Assembly (NCBI GenBank): GCA_031277475.1
Contig: JAITMJ010000134.1
Span: forward strand, 1 to 58,428
Length of the DNA: 58,428 nucleotides
Source: Flavobacteriaceae bacterium
Lineage (GTDB): Bacteria > Bacteroidota > Bacteroidia > Flavobacteriales > Weeksellaceae
Reading direction: 5' to 3'
In this document: positions 18,402-28,035 of the stretch, piece by piece
Layout of the letters: every line of letters begins with the position of its first letter
How positions within the stretch are numbered: the stretch's first letter is position 1
The notes under the pieces: model-generated
The model's input: only the letters and a program-made list of their open reading frames with translations
Told to the model about the DNA's origin: nothing
Databases searched by the model: none
Program-made: the position numbers and the translations under genes

Positions 18402-20078
18402 TTAATCGGAAATTTTATAAGAATCCTTCAGCGTTACGGTTCGGTTGAACACCGGTTTTTCAGAAACGGAATCTATATCTTTTGTAAAATATCCAATCCT
18501 TTGAAACTGAAGCGGTTCGCCGATTTCAACCTCACGAATCGCAGGCTCGGCAAAAGCGGTAACGGTTTTCAGCGAATCCGGATTGATGAAATCCAAGAAA
18601 TCGGTTTCTTTTTCTGCGTCCGGCTGTTCCGTCGTGAAAAGTCTTTCGTAGATTCTCGCTTCCACAGCAACGGCGTGTTTGGCGGAAACCCAATGCAAAG
18701 TTCCTTTCACTTTTCTTAAAGATTCTTCGGTTCCGCTTCCGGATTTTGATTTTTCGTCGTAGGTTGCAAAAATAGTCGTGATATTTCCGTTTTCATCCTT
18801 TTCCACACGTTCCGCTTTGATGATGTAGCCGGATTTCAAACGCACTTCACCGCCCAATTTCAATCGGAAAAATTTTTTGTCGGCTTCTTCTTTAAAATCC
18901 TCTCTTTCAATGTAAAGTTCCCGCGAAAACGGAATGTTTCTGGTTCCGGCGTTTTCATCTTCGGGATTGTTTTCGGTTTCCAAAAATTCTTCTTTATTTT
19001 CGGGATAATTTTCGATAATGAGTTTCACGGGATCCATCACCACCATCATTCGTTTGGCGATTTTGTTTAAATCTTCGCGCACGAAAAATTCCAACAACTG
19101 AATGTCAATCAAGTTTTCGCGTTTCGCAACGCCCACTCTTTCTATAAAATTTCGGATGGACGCGGGCGTAAAACCTTTTCTCCGAAGTCCGGAAATGGTT
19201 GGCATTCGCGGGTCGTCCCAACCTGTTACTACGTTTTCGGCAACCAATCTTTGCAATTTTCTTTTAGAAGTAATCATATACGTTACGTTCATTCTTGCAA
19301 ATTCGCGTTGTTTCGGTTTCACTTTATTTTCGTCGTAAACTTGCTCCAAATACCAATTGTAAAGCGGTCGGTGATTTTCAAATTCCAAAGAACACAGCGA
19401 ATGTGAAATTTGTTCGATATAATCGCTTTCGCCGTGCGCCCAATCGTACATCGGATAGATTTTCCAATCGGTTCCGGTTCTGTGATGCGGTCGGTTTAAA
19501 ATTCTGTACATCACCGGATCTCGCATATTCATATTCGGAGAATTCATATCAATTTTTGCTCGGAGCGACATTGTTCCTTCTTCAAATTCGCCGTTTTTCA
19601 TCCGTTCAAACAGATTCAAAGATTCTTCAATCGGGCGATTTCTGTAAGGCGATTCTATTCCGGGTTCGGTCGGATTTTTGCGTTGTTCGGTGATGATTTC
19701 CGAGGATTGTTCGTCTATATAAGCCGTTCCGTTTTTTATCATTTGCACCGCCCATTCGTAAAGTTGCCCGAAATAATCAGACGCATACAATTCTTTATCC
19801 CATTTAAAACCGAGCCAAAGCACATCTTTTTTTATGGAATCCACAAATTCTTGTTCTTCTTTTTCGGGGTTGGTATCGTCAAACCGGAGATTTACGGGCG
19901 CGCCGTATTTTTCGCCCAAACCAAAATTGATGCAAATCGCTTTTGTGTGTCCGATGTGGAGATATCCGTTTGGTTCCGGCGGAAAACGAAAGCGAATTTG
20001 GTTGCGTTTCAGTCCGTTTTTTAAATCATCTTCAATGATTTGTTCGATGAAATTCAGGGATTTTTTTTCTTCTTCCAT
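18402..20078 (-). CDS. glnS: Glutaminyl-tRNA synthetase
   Basis: 558-residue class I synthetase charging tRNA-Gln. The HIGH-type motif is FPPEPNGYLHIGHTKAICIN near residues 31-50, and the KMSKS equivalent is MITSKRKLQRL. The eukaryote-type anticodon-binding beta barrels make up the last 200 residues. A full-length GlnRS implies direct charging of Gln rather than reliance on the amidotransferase route. It may be co-transcribed with nothing: the next minus-strand gene upstream, a small membrane protein, ends 48 nt earlier in its own direction, so read-through from it is possible. Confidence 0.97.
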   Translation of the reverse strand: MEEEKKSLNFIEQIIEDDLKNGLKRNQIRFRFPPEPNGYLHIGHTKAICINFGLGEKYGAPVNLRFDDTNPEKEEQEFVDSIKKDVLWLGFKWDKELYASDYFGQLYEWAVQMIKNGTAYIDEQSSEIITEQRKNPTEPGIESPYRNRPIEESLNLFERMKNGEFEEGTMSLRAKIDMNSPNMNMRDPVMYRILNRPHHRTGTDWKIYPMYDWAHGESDYIEQISHSLCSLEFENHRPLYNWYLEQVYDENKVKPKQREFARMNVTYMITSKRKLQRLVAENVVTGWDDPRMPTISGLRRKGFTPASIRNFIERVGVAKRENLIDIQLLEFFVREDLNKIAKRMMVVMDPVKLIIENYPENKEEFLETENNPEDENAGTRNIPFSRELYIEREDFKEEADKKFFRLKLGGEVRLKSGYIIKAERVEKDENGNITTIFATYDEKSKSGSGTEESLRKVKGTLHWVSAKHAVAVEARIYERLFTTEQPDAEKETDFLDFINPDSLKTVTAFAEPAIREVEIGEPLQFQRIGYFTKDIDSVSEKPVFNRTVTLKDSYKISD

Positions 20079-20094
20079 GTAGAGGTTCTAAAAA

Positions 20095-20122
20095 TTCAAA
20101 GTTCAAAGTTCAAAGTTCAAAA
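20095..20122. repeat. Four tandem copies of a 7-bp unit (TTCAAAG)
   Basis: TTCAAAG occurs at 20095, 20102 and 20109, with a fourth imperfect unit at 20116. It lies in the 48-nt spacer between the membrane-protein stop and the glnS start, so copy-number slippage could alter the glnS leader. Confidence 0.8.
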
Positions 20123-20126
20123 ATGT

Positions 20127-20570
20127 CTATCCAAAAAGTTTATCAAAAGGAATGGCGTAGAAAAACAGCACCAAAGCGAGGATTGCCAAAAAACGTATTC
20201 CTCCGGAAATGGTTTCGGCGGTTTTTACTTTTTTGTTGATAATCGTCATTAAAATTGCGGTTATCAGCATTGAAAACGGATGTTCGATGTAGGAAAATCG
20301 AGATTCCGGATTGCTCATCAGTCCGACCATTCCGATTTGATTAACGGCACTCATAAAACTCGAAGTGAAAAACAGCATCGTAAGTCCGACGAGCAACTGA
20401 ATGTGAAAAAAAATCATCACAAAAAATGTGGATTTTCTTAAAAGTTTGGAAATTTTTCCCGCTTGTGCCATCATCGAAACGAACAAAGCAACGATGAAAA
20501 CCGCTACCAATAAAAGTTCGAGATACGCAAAACCGCGATGAGCCTGAATAAAAATGTTGTGTAAATCCAT
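20127..20570 (-). CDS. Four-helix membrane protein of a conserved Bacteroidota family
   Basis: 147 residues with four predicted membrane helices (about 14-34, 47-68, 95-112 and 124-141). Histidines sit at membrane borders (AHRGFAYLELLL, FFHIQLLVGL, IEHPFSM), a layout that has led relatives to be labelled cytochrome-like; direct haem evidence is lacking. It resembles small flavobacterial proteins often mis-named ribosomal protein L27. It reads in the same direction as glnS downstream. Function unknown. Confidence 0.65.
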   Translation of the reverse strand: MDLHNIFIQAHRGFAYLELLLVAVFIVALFVSMMAQAGKISKLLRKSTFFVMIFFHIQLLVGLTMLFFTSSFMSAVNQIGMVGLMSNPESRFSYIEHPFSMLITAILMTIINKKVKTAETISGGIRFLAILALVLFFYAIPFDKLFG

Positions 20571-20669
20571 AATATAAAAATTTTAAGGACAAAGATAGAA
20601 AAAACTAAAATCTAAAGATTGAAAAACTAAAGGCTAAAAAAATTAGAAACCAAAAAAAAATAAAATCGT

Positions 20670-21644
20670 CTAATAATCTTTTACATCGTATTTTTTTTCA
20701 TCTGTCAACACGCCGTTTTTATAAAAATATTCGGCTGTTACTTCATTTTTGCGCCAATGATATCTTCTTGACAAAACACAATATGAACCTTCAAAAAAAT
20801 CTTCTTGAAACACGCTGTCATTGTTAGAGAATTGTGGAAATTCTTGTTTTTTGGATAATTTACCTTTGGTATAGAAAAAAACATTTTGTCCTTCGTAAAT
20901 GATGGGTTTGTTTGGAATACCTATGAATTGTCCTTTTATTTTAACTTGAATCGTGTCGTGAGAATTGTAATTAAAGATTAAATTCCGCTCAAATGCTCCC
21001 GTGTTGCCATAAATATTTTTGATTAATAATGTAACCAAAACCGTTTCATCAGGGTAATAATATGCGTCATACTTGTATTTTTCTTTGTATTCTTTTCCAA
21101 TGCTGTCTTTCGACTGAATTGTAACTCTCAACAAATCACTTTCGGGATAATGATAATCATTAAACCGAATGTATAATTTTTCATTTCCTGTGTTTTTTAT
21201 CGTAAATTGAACCGTATCGACATCGCCAAAATTTAATCGCCCGATATCTTTTTCCGCATTGTCAATTTCTATCGTTGTTTTGCGCCGAACAATTTCTCCT
21301 TTTACATGCAATGTTTGAGGCGAAGATTTTGCGTTTGAATAAACCATAATAGTTTTCGCAATTCGCCCGATTTGATGAGTATCATATATGAAAGTAATGC
21401 TACCTGTTTTGCCGGGAAGAACGGGATCTTTGGAAAATCTTGCGATAAGCGGTCCACCTGAAGTTTGTGCTCGATTAATAATCAATGGTTCTGTTCCTGT
21501 ATTTGTAAAATAAAATATTCCTTCTCTATTTGTGCCTTCAACTTTTTCTCCATAATCATAAATGGTTTCATCAAATTTTATCTCGGGCTGTGCGAAAAGA
21601 AAAGTGATTCCAAACAGAAAAGCGGTTGTGATTGTTTTTTTCAT
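20670..21644 (-). CDS. Secreted DUF1573-type protein
   Basis: 324 residues with a signal peptide (MKKTITTAFLFGITFLFAQ). Residues 25-120 match the DUF1573 immunoglobulin-like pattern: FDETIYDYGEKVEGT, FYFTNTGTEPLIIN, GKTGSITFIYDT, TLHVKGEIV. A second similar domain follows (IKNTGNEKLYIRF), and the C-terminal 70 residues carry MORN-like FFEGSY, AEYFYKNGVLTDEKKY motifs. Such ASH/HYDIN-like domains are common in Bacteroidota surface and periplasmic proteins; the role is unknown. It reads in the same direction as hisS, 58 nt upstream of it, and may be transcribed after it. Confidence 0.7.
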   Translation of the reverse strand: MKKTITTAFLFGITFLFAQPEIKFDETIYDYGEKVEGTNREGIFYFTNTGTEPLIINRAQTSGGPLIARFSKDPVLPGKTGSITFIYDTHQIGRIAKTIMVYSNAKSSPQTLHVKGEIVRRKTTIEIDNAEKDIGRLNFGDVDTVQFTIKNTGNEKLYIRFNDYHYPESDLLRVTIQSKDSIGKEYKEKYKYDAYYYPDETVLVTLLIKNIYGNTGAFERNLIFNYNSHDTIQVKIKGQFIGIPNKPIIYEGQNVFFYTKGKLSKKQEFPQFSNNDSVFQEDFFEGSYCVLSRRYHWRKNEVTAEYFYKNGVLTDEKKYDVKDY

Positions 21645-21702
21645 TTCAAAAGTTTTAATAAATCATTCAAATTATACATTCGATTCATAAATCCAAATCC
21701 GT

Positions 21703-23058
21703 TTACAAAAATTCATCAGTCGGAACCACGATTTGCTCGCCGGTTTCTTGATTTTTTATGGTTACGGTATCGTTTTTAATTTCTTCTTCGCCGATGAAAA
21801 CCAAATTTTTCACGCCTCGTTTTTCGGAGTAGGTAAAGAATTTTTTCATTTTTCCGGCTTCGGGATAAAGTTCCGCAGAAATGCCTTTCGCCCGCAATTT
21901 CGCGATGATTTCCAAAGATTTCAACGCTTCTTTTTCACCATAATTTGCAAACAAATATTCTATGGGATTTTCGGTGTTTTCGGGAAAAAGATTCAGTTCT
22001 TGCATCACGAGATAAATCCTGTCTAACCCAAAAGAAATCCCGATTCCGGGAACATTTTTCACGCCGAAAACTTCCGTCAAATTGTCGTATCTTCCGCCGC
22101 CGCCCACGCTTCCCATTTCCACATTTTCCGCCGTAACTTCAAAAATGGCTCCGGTGTAATAATCCAAACCTCTCGCTAATGTGATATTAAAAACGATATT
22201 TTTTTCATTAATTCCCTGTGTTTGAGTTAATTTTTTACAGTTTTCCAAAACAAATTCCAATTCTTCCACGCCGGTTTTCCCGATTTCGATGTTTTGAAAT
22301 TTTTGTTTTAATGCAGACAAAACTTCTTCCCAAGGTTTGTTTTCAAAGAGAAAATCGAGTTTGGCAATGGCTTCGCTCGGAATGTTTTTTTCTTGCAATT
22401 CTCGGACTACACCGTCTTTCCCGATTTTGTCCAATTTGTCCAAAGCCACCGTAAAATCTGTGATTTGTTCGGAAATTCCTGCAAATTCCGCCAATCCGGA
22501 AAGTATTTTTCTGTTGTTGATTTGAATTTTCACCGGAATTTTTAAATCCGAAAAAGATTTTAAATAAAGCAGCACGAGTTCCACTTCTTGCCAAAGACTT
22601 TCGCTGCCGACCACATCTGCATCGCATTGATAAAACTCTCGGAAACGCCCTTTTTGCGGTCGGTCTGCTCTCCAAACCGGCTGAATTTGGTAGCGTTTGA
22701 AAGGGAAAGCGAGCAATCCGCTGTTCATTGCCACGAATCTTGCAAAAGGAACGGTAAGGTCGTAGCGAAGGGCTTTATCTGCAATTCTCGGGGTTAAAGA
22801 TTTATAATTTTTCAAACCGAGTTCTTCGTCGGGAATTTTATCCAAATAATCTCCGGAGTTTAAAATCTTGAAAATCAGTCTGTCGCCTTCCTCGCCGTAT
22901 TTTCCGGTGAGTGTGGAAAGGTTTTCAAAACTCGGTGTTTCCAAAGGTTGAAATCCGAAAACTTCAAAATTTTTCTGCAAAATTTGAATGATGTATTTTC
23001 GTTTTGCCACTTCTGCTGCGGCAAAATCGCGGGTTCCTTTTGGTAGAGACGGCTTCAT
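21703..23058 (-). CDS. hisS: Histidyl-tRNA synthetase
   Basis: 451-residue class II synthetase charging tRNA-His. Motif 1 begins [11 protein letters not shown]. Motif 2 includes [23 protein letters not shown]. The His-binding signature [14 protein letters not shown] and motif 3 [14 protein letters not shown] ... [15 protein letters not shown] are all present. The C-terminal anticodon domain ends [20 protein letters not shown]. Length is typical. A hairpin terminator-like sequence at 23125-23148 lies upstream and probably serves the opposite neighbour region. Confidence 0.97.
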   Translation of the reverse strand: MKPSLPKGTRDFAAAEVAKRKYIIQILQKNFEVFGFQPLETPSFENLSTLTGKYGEEGDRLIFKILNSGDYLDKIPDEELGLKNYKSLTPRIADKALRYDLTVPFARFVAMNSGLLAFPFKRYQIQPVWRADRPQKGRFREFYQCDADVVGSESLWQEVELVLLYLKSFSDLKIPVKIQINNRKILSGLAEFAGISEQITDFTVALDKLDKIGKDGVVRELQEKNIPSEAIAKLDFLFENKPWEEVLSALKQKFQNIEIGKTGVEELEFVLENCKKLTQTQGINEKNIVFNITLARGLDYYTGAIFEVTAENVEMGSVGGGGRYDNLTEVFGVKNVPGIGISFGLDRIYLVMQELNLFPENTENPIEYLFANYGEKEALKSLEIIAKLRAKGISAELYPEAGKMKKFFTYSEKRGVKNLVFIGEEEIKNDTVTIKNQETGEQIVVPTDEFL

Positions 23059-23124
23059 TTTTTATAATTGATAATTGATTTTACAAAAATAGGAAAATGA
23101 TTTTTTGGGGCAGGTGAAAGAAAA

Positions 23125-23148
23125 AAACCTCCGATTTTTCAGAGGTTT
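23125..23148. terminator. Hairpin AAACCTC-N10-GAGGTTT, copy 1
   Basis: Perfect 7-bp arms AAACCTC and GAGGTTT. It is almost identical to the hairpin at 23502-23525. The A-rich side means it would act for minus-strand transcripts (a U-run there). It lies upstream of hisS, so it may stop transcripts entering from the right. Confidence 0.5.
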
Positions 23149-23344
23149 AAAAACGTATTTTATTCTTTTGCCTTGAAGCAAAAGAACCAAAAGTTCAAGG
23201 CTTGGAAACTCGGCTAAAAATTAAAATTTAATCCTAAAATTTCCGAAACTCGGGCGGAAAGATAGATTTGATATCATAAGTTAAAGTTTTGCCGCCACTC
23301 GAACAGTGGAAATTTTTTAACGGATTAAACTTTAATTTTGCCTC

Positions 23345-23384
23345 ATTCATTTTTATTTTTTTTAAAGGAATCGGCGAATCTTCG
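23345..23384 (+). repeat. Dispersed intergenic repeat, copy C
   Basis: Resembles the stretches at 49541-49580, 49651-49693 and, in reverse, 3061-3100 and 3142-3178: a T-rich run, then AATCGGCGAA and TTCG. It is the most divergent copy I noticed. Confidence 0.5.
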
Positions 23385-23501
23385 ATTTTTTAACGCCTCC
23401 GTTTCCGAAGCCGTTTTGGGGCAGATATTTTAATGCATTTAGCTTGCTACAATCGTAGATTCCACAATCATAGCAATTTTTTAACATTAATTATAACAAA
23501 A

Positions 23502-23525
23502 AAACCTCCGAATTTTCAGAGGTTT
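23502..23525 (-). terminator. Intrinsic terminator for the first peptide symporter, hairpin copy 2
   Basis: AAACCTC (23502-23508) and GAGGTTT (23519-23525) form a stem. On the minus strand the stem is followed by a run of T. It begins 21 nt after the stop codon of the gene at 23546-25267. Confidence 0.8.
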
Positions 23526-23545
23526 GAGATTTTTTTGGAAACTTT

Positions 23546-25267
23546 TTAGTTTACGCCGTGCATCTTCTTTTGCAAGAGTTTTGACAATCCGAACAAAATA
23601 AGAGAGGCAATACCGCTCATCACGATAAATACTACAAAAAACTCGTAAAGATTTGTAATTTGATAACCTAAAATAGATTTGTATTCGGGTGCTTTTGCTA
23701 AGGCTTCTGTTTTTTCGCCGGCTCCGGGTGGAATCAAACTGCTCAAAGTTCCCGCAAATTTGTTTGCCAAAGCGTTTGCTAAAAACCAAGTTCCCATTAA
23801 TAAAGATGAAAATCTTATCGGAGAAAGTTTGGAAACCATTGAAAGTCCGATTGGCGACAAACACAATTCACCGATGGTATGAATGAAATAAAGACCAACC
23901 AGCCACATCATTCCGATTTTAATGCTTGCGTCCACACCTTTTACGCCAACTGCAATCAGAACGTAACCCAAACAAACCAACAACAATCCGAAAGCCATTT
24001 TGGTTGGAGATGAAGGTTGCTTTGAACCCAATTTTGTCCACAGCCAAGACATTATTGGCGCGAATAATACGATTACCATTGGATTTACGGATTGAAACCA
24101 ACTCGCCGGAATTTGGTCGTAATGCAAAGACGGAATTTTTCCAATCAACACTAAAATTAGCAATACGGCTATTCCCGCGGCTGAAATTATTCTGTGGGTA
24201 TTCTGTTTCCACTCAAAAAACCATTCTAAAAATTTGGATAGGTAAAAAAGCAAAACAGCAATAACCGCAAATATTATCCATTTATTGACTCCGAAAGGAA
24301 CATCTCTATTAACATTTTCTGCGGCAAATAAAGTTAATGAAGCGCCTGCTTGTTCAAATGCACTCCAAAAGAAAATCACAAAAAATGCTAAAATGAAGAT
24401 AATGATAATGCGGTCTCGTTCGATTTTCGTAATAGATTTATTTGTAAGAATAATAATGGGCATTGCGCAAAATGCAAGAATGATTAACCATAAAATAATA
24501 TCAAAATCTGTATTGAATATGTTTTTAAAATTCATAAGAAAGAAAATCAATCCTACGGTTCCGAGAACAAGCAACAGAACTTTCAAATCATCTTTTTTTA
24601 CGACGGTTCCTACAGCGTTGTTATCGGGTCCTTTCAAATGTTTTTTCTTTAATAATTCAAACGAAACAATGCTGATAATCATACCGATACACGCCGCGAG
24701 AAATCCCCATTTGAACGCTTCGGGAACAATGTTTCCATTGGCGTCGTACACCTCTCCCAAAGTTCCGCAAATAAAAGGAGAAAAAAATGCTCCGAGATTG
24801 ATACCCATATAAAAAATAGTAAATGCGGAATCTACGCGCGTGTCTTCTTTTGTATAAAGTTGCCCAACCATCGTGGAAATATTCGGTTTGAAAAATCCGT
24901 TTCCTACAATTAGAAAAGTAAGTCCTGCCCACATCAATGTTATGGCGAAAGATTTGTCGTCTATAAAACTTCCGCTCAAAAACATTAAAAACTGACCGAC
25001 AGCCATCAAAACACCGCCCAGAAAAATACTTTTTCTGTTTCCCCAATATCGGTCTGCCAAATATCCGCCCAAAAGCGGAGTGAGATAAACCAAACCGGTG
25101 TAACTTCCATAGATTAGAGAGGCTTCGTCTGCCGCCATCAATAAGGCTTTTGTTAAAAACAAAATAAAAATCGCCCGCATTCCGTAATACGAAAATCGTT
25201 CCCACATTTCCGTAAAAAATAGAAGGTAAAGCCCTCTCGGATGTCCTTTTTGTTGTACTGTATCCAT
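23546..25267 (-). CDS. POT-family peptide:proton symporter (MFS)
   Basis: 573-residue inner-membrane transporter with about 14 helices. The N-terminus carries the POT signature: GLYLLFFTEMWERFSYYGMR (ExxER-type motif with FYxxxY), and the second signature GNGFFKPNISTMVGQLY with TIFYMGINLGAFFSP. It imports di- and tripeptides driven by protons. A paralogue (25412-27121) lies directly upstream in the same orientation, 144 nt away. Having two tandem copies suggests different peptide preferences. Confidence 0.93.
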   Translation of the reverse strand: MDTVQQKGHPRGLYLLFFTEMWERFSYYGMRAIFILFLTKALLMAADEASLIYGSYTGLVYLTPLLGGYLADRYWGNRKSIFLGGVLMAVGQFLMFLSGSFIDDKSFAITLMWAGLTFLIVGNGFFKPNISTMVGQLYTKEDTRVDSAFTIFYMGINLGAFFSPFICGTLGEVYDANGNIVPEAFKWGFLAACIGMIISIVSFELLKKKHLKGPDNNAVGTVVKKDDLKVLLLVLGTVGLIFFLMNFKNIFNTDFDIILWLIILAFCAMPIIILTNKSITKIERDRIIIIFILAFFVIFFWSAFEQAGASLTLFAAENVNRDVPFGVNKWIIFAVIAVLLFYLSKFLEWFFEWKQNTHRIISAAGIAVLLILVLIGKIPSLHYDQIPASWFQSVNPMVIVLFAPIMSWLWTKLGSKQPSSPTKMAFGLLLVCLGYVLIAVGVKGVDASIKIGMMWLVGLYFIHTIGELCLSPIGLSMVSKLSPIRFSSLLMGTWFLANALANKFAGTLSSLIPPGAGEKTEALAKAPEYKSILGYQITNLYEFFVVFIVMSGIASLILFGLSKLLQKKMHGVN

Positions 25268-25411
25268 ATATAATTTGTTAAATTTTTGTTAAAGGCAAAT
25301 ATAGTTTTTTTTTGATTAGGTTGCTCTATGTTATTTTGTGCTTGATGCTGAATCTTTGATACTCTTTTCATGGGATTGCTGGTCGCTGCCCGCAATGACG
25401 ATTACCAAATT

Positions 25412-27121
25412 TCAATGTCCTGTTTCCCGCATAATTTTATTGATTCTTTTCAGCATGGAAAGCCCGAGCAAAGTGGCAAAAATCAGCAAGGCAAAATTCA
25501 CGAAAAAATAGTTTGTTTTGTTTTCATAATCGTACCAAGTGCTCGCCAAAATTCCGGAAAGTTTGTTGCCCACGGAATTGGCAAGAAAAAATCCACCCAT
25601 CATCAGTGCCGTAATTCTCGCCGGAGAAAGTTTAGAAACGAAAGACAATCCCATCGGCGAAAGACAAAGTTCGCCGACCGTAATCACGCCGTAGCCGGCA
25701 ACCAACCAAAGCGGCGAAACTTTTACGCTTCCGTTTTCGCCGGACATTACCGCCAAAACCATTACCAAACAAGACAATGCGGAAATGAACAAACCCAAAA
25801 CTATTTTTGTGGGCGTGAGTGGTTCTTTTCCTCTTTTTCTCAACATCGCCCAAAATCCTACGACTATCGGCGTGAGAACAATGACCCAAAACGGATTGAT
25901 GGATTGGAAAAGTTCGGTGTTGTACAGATAAACCTTTTTCGCGGGATTTTTCTCTAATTTTTCGCGCTGCTGCAAAGAAATATTTTTGAAATAAACATCC
26001 TTCCCGACTGCCAAAACGGTGGCTCCGGATTCATCTTTTTGAGATTGAAACTGATCGTCGTAAACCGGAACTTCCGCGTCTGCATAGTTTTTCACATCTA
26101 CCATATAAATTTTATCCAAAGGTTTTTCCGCAACGGCAGGCACGCTTCTATCGGTGTAATAATTTGCCCATCGCGTCAGTGCTGTTGCATTTTGTTTAAA
26201 AATCGCCCAGAAAAACATACTCACCAAAAATATGGAAAGCAAAGCACCGATGGCGGGTTTTTCTTTCGGATTCGATTTAAAATAAAGCGAAACATAAAAA
26301 TAAATCACCGGAATACAAGCGAAAATAAATGCATCCGTATTCTTACTTCCGAAAATTGTTGTATCAACGTCTTTTCCAATAAATGCACCTTCTGAACCAC
26401 TTCCGAAAAGCAAATCGGGAGCGAACCAACCGATGGTTCCGGCAGCGATGGCGGGCAAGAAAACTTTAACCAAAATTTCCGAGAGTTTCGTATCGCCGTC
26501 TTGTTTTGTTTTCATTTGTGCGGCGTGGGCGTAATGTTTTCTGCCGATGCTGAAAATCAGCAAACCGAGCAACATCCCGACTCCGGCTGTGATGAAGGCT
26601 TCGCCCCAACCGAAACGATTTCGCATAAAAGCAGCGATGATGTTGCAAATAAACGCACCGATATTGATGCCCATATAAAAAATGTTGTATCCCGCATCTT
26701 TATTGGTTTTGTAGGGTTCTTCGGAATAGAGATTTCCCAAAAGCGTGGAAATGGTGGGTTTAAAAAATCCGTTTCCGATGATGATGAGTGCCAAAGAAGT
26801 GTAGAACAAAGGGAGTTCCGTGAAAATTCCCATTCCGATGTAGCCGGCAGCCATCAAAATTCCGCCGAGATAAATGGATTTGATGTAGCCCAAAACGCGG
26901 TCTGCCAAAAATCCGCCGATGAACGGCGTGAGATACGTCAGCGCGATATAAGTTCCGAGAATGTCGTCTGCTCTTTTGTCGGGAATTCCCAAACCGCCTT
27001 TTGCGCCGGAAGGTTCAATCATATAAAGCACAAAAATTCCCAGAATTAAATAGTAGCCGAAACGTTCCCACATTTCAGTGAAAAAGAGAAAGGGCAGACC
27101 TTTAGGATGTTTATTTTTCAT
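25412..27121 (-). CDS. POT-family peptide:proton symporter (MFS), second copy
   Basis: 569 residues from the ATG at 27121; the in-frame ATG at 27157 lies outside the conserved region. POT signatures are HPKGLPFLFFTEMWERFGYY and GNGFFKPTISTLLGNLY, with NIFYMGINIGAF. Compared with the neighbour it has a longer hydrophilic insertion (about 345-410, rich in D, K and E) between helices, as in many Bacteroidota oligopeptide:H+ symporters. The insertion contains DQFQSQKDESG and could form a periplasmic domain. The tandem arrangement points to an old duplication. Confidence 0.93.
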   Translation of the reverse strand: MKNKHPKGLPFLFFTEMWERFGYYLILGIFVLYMIEPSGAKGGLGIPDKRADDILGTYIALTYLTPFIGGFLADRVLGYIKSIYLGGILMAAGYIGMGIFTELPLFYTSLALIIIGNGFFKPTISTLLGNLYSEEPYKTNKDAGYNIFYMGINIGAFICNIIAAFMRNRFGWGEAFITAGVGMLLGLLIFSIGRKHYAHAAQMKTKQDGDTKLSEILVKVFLPAIAAGTIGWFAPDLLFGSGSEGAFIGKDVDTTIFGSKNTDAFIFACIPVIYFYVSLYFKSNPKEKPAIGALLSIFLVSMFFWAIFKQNATALTRWANYYTDRSVPAVAEKPLDKIYMVDVKNYADAEVPVYDDQFQSQKDESGATVLAVGKDVYFKNISLQQREKLEKNPAKKVYLYNTELFQSINPFWVIVLTPIVVGFWAMLRKRGKEPLTPTKIVLGLFISALSCLVMVLAVMSGENGSVKVSPLWLVAGYGVITVGELCLSPMGLSFVSKLSPARITALMMGGFFLANSVGNKLSGILASTWYDYENKTNYFFVNFALLIFATLLGLSMLKRINKIMRETGH

Positions 27122-27378
27122 AAAAATAGACTCAATTAGAATAAAGACAATAGACAAAAGACTAATTTTTGCCTTAAAAATCAGTTTCTAAAAGTAGATA
27201 ATTTTTTTGATTTGGGGGAGAATTTTTTTTGAGGCCCAACATTCGGTTTGTGTTACGAGTTTCGGGGGGCGTAATTGACTCCGTAGTTTCGTTAAGGACA
27301 ATAAATTTTCGAAGCCTAAAATATCATATCTTAAAACTCGAAAGAAAAAAGTAAATTTGTTCCGTTATTTATAACAAG

Positions 27379-27969
27379 ATGAATATACCATCCCATATTC
27401 TTGATTTTTTAAAAAAGAACGAAAGTGTTTTCATTTCTGAGTTCGGAGAGTTTTTCGTACAAAATACGGCGGCAATTTTAAACCGAGAAGACAAAACTAT
27501 CCTTCCGCCCGGAAAAAGAATTTTCTTTCGTATAAACTATGAAATCCATGATTTTGAATTTGTTCGCTATGTTTCCGCAAAGGAAAATATTTCCGAATAT
27601 GAAGCCAAATTGGAAATAAAAAAACTCATTTATTTCTGGAAATACAAGTTGGAAAAAGAAGGCGAAGTTTCCGTTCCGGAATTGGGACACTTTACGGTGA
27701 ATGAAGAGAGTGTCAACTTTTCGGGAAATAGGATTACTACGCTTTCTTCGGATTTTTACGGCTTGGAAAAAATTAATTTTTCCCAAATCAAGAATAAAAC
27801 TTCAATTAAAAAAACATCGAAAAACAAAACCGGAAAATTCATCTTATGGTTTTTTCTGCTGATAATTCTTGCCGCTCTGCTGTATTTCGGCATCACAAAA
27901 AAAGACCGGATTTTCACTAAAGAATTTTGGGAAAATATTTCTACGGAAATTTCCGGTGTAATTAAATAA
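27379..27969 (+). CDS. HU-CCDC81-like domain protein with a membrane anchor
   Basis: 196 residues. The first 120 resemble the two HU/CCDC81-type domains found in Bacteroidota (MNIPSHILDFLKKNESVFIS, EFGEFFV then EVSVPELGHFTV), a relative of the HU DNA-binding fold. A basic linker (KNKTSIKKTSKNKTGK) follows, then one membrane helix (FILWFFLLIILAALLYFGI, about 156-174) and a short tail. The arrangement predicts a cytoplasmic HU-like domain held at the membrane. Bacteroidota homologues often carry a SPOR domain at the C-terminus, which is absent here. Followed by a thioesterase gene 66 nt later. Confidence 0.65.
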   Translation: MNIPSHILDFLKKNESVFISEFGEFFVQNTAAILNREDKTILPPGKRIFFRINYEIHDFEFVRYVSAKENISEYEAKLEIKKLIYFWKYKLEKEGEVSVPELGHFTVNEESVNFSGNRITTLSSDFYGLEKINFSQIKNKTSIKKTSKNKTGKFILWFFLLIILAALLYFGITKKDRIFTKEFWENISTEISGVIK

Positions 27970-28035
27970 GGAGAAATTCGGCAGATTCATTGAAGTAAAT
28001 CCGTTGAAAGAGCAGTATTCCATATTCAAATAATA

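Larger units (their letters stand above)
23059..23545. other. Repeat-rich intergenic region between hisS and the peptide symporter
   Basis: No gene is visible. It holds two nearly identical hairpins (23125-23148 and 23502-23525), a perfect hairpin TTCTTTTGC-CTTGAA-GCAAAAGAA at 23163-23186 within a sequence resembling a common flavobacterial intergenic repeat (to about 23258), and one copy of the window's dispersed repeat (23345-23384). Confidence 0.6.

Noticed and set aside
26501-27049. 182-codon plus-strand frame inside the second peptide symporter
   Set aside because: Shadow of a well-conserved membrane protein gene; no protein-like hydrophobic pattern.
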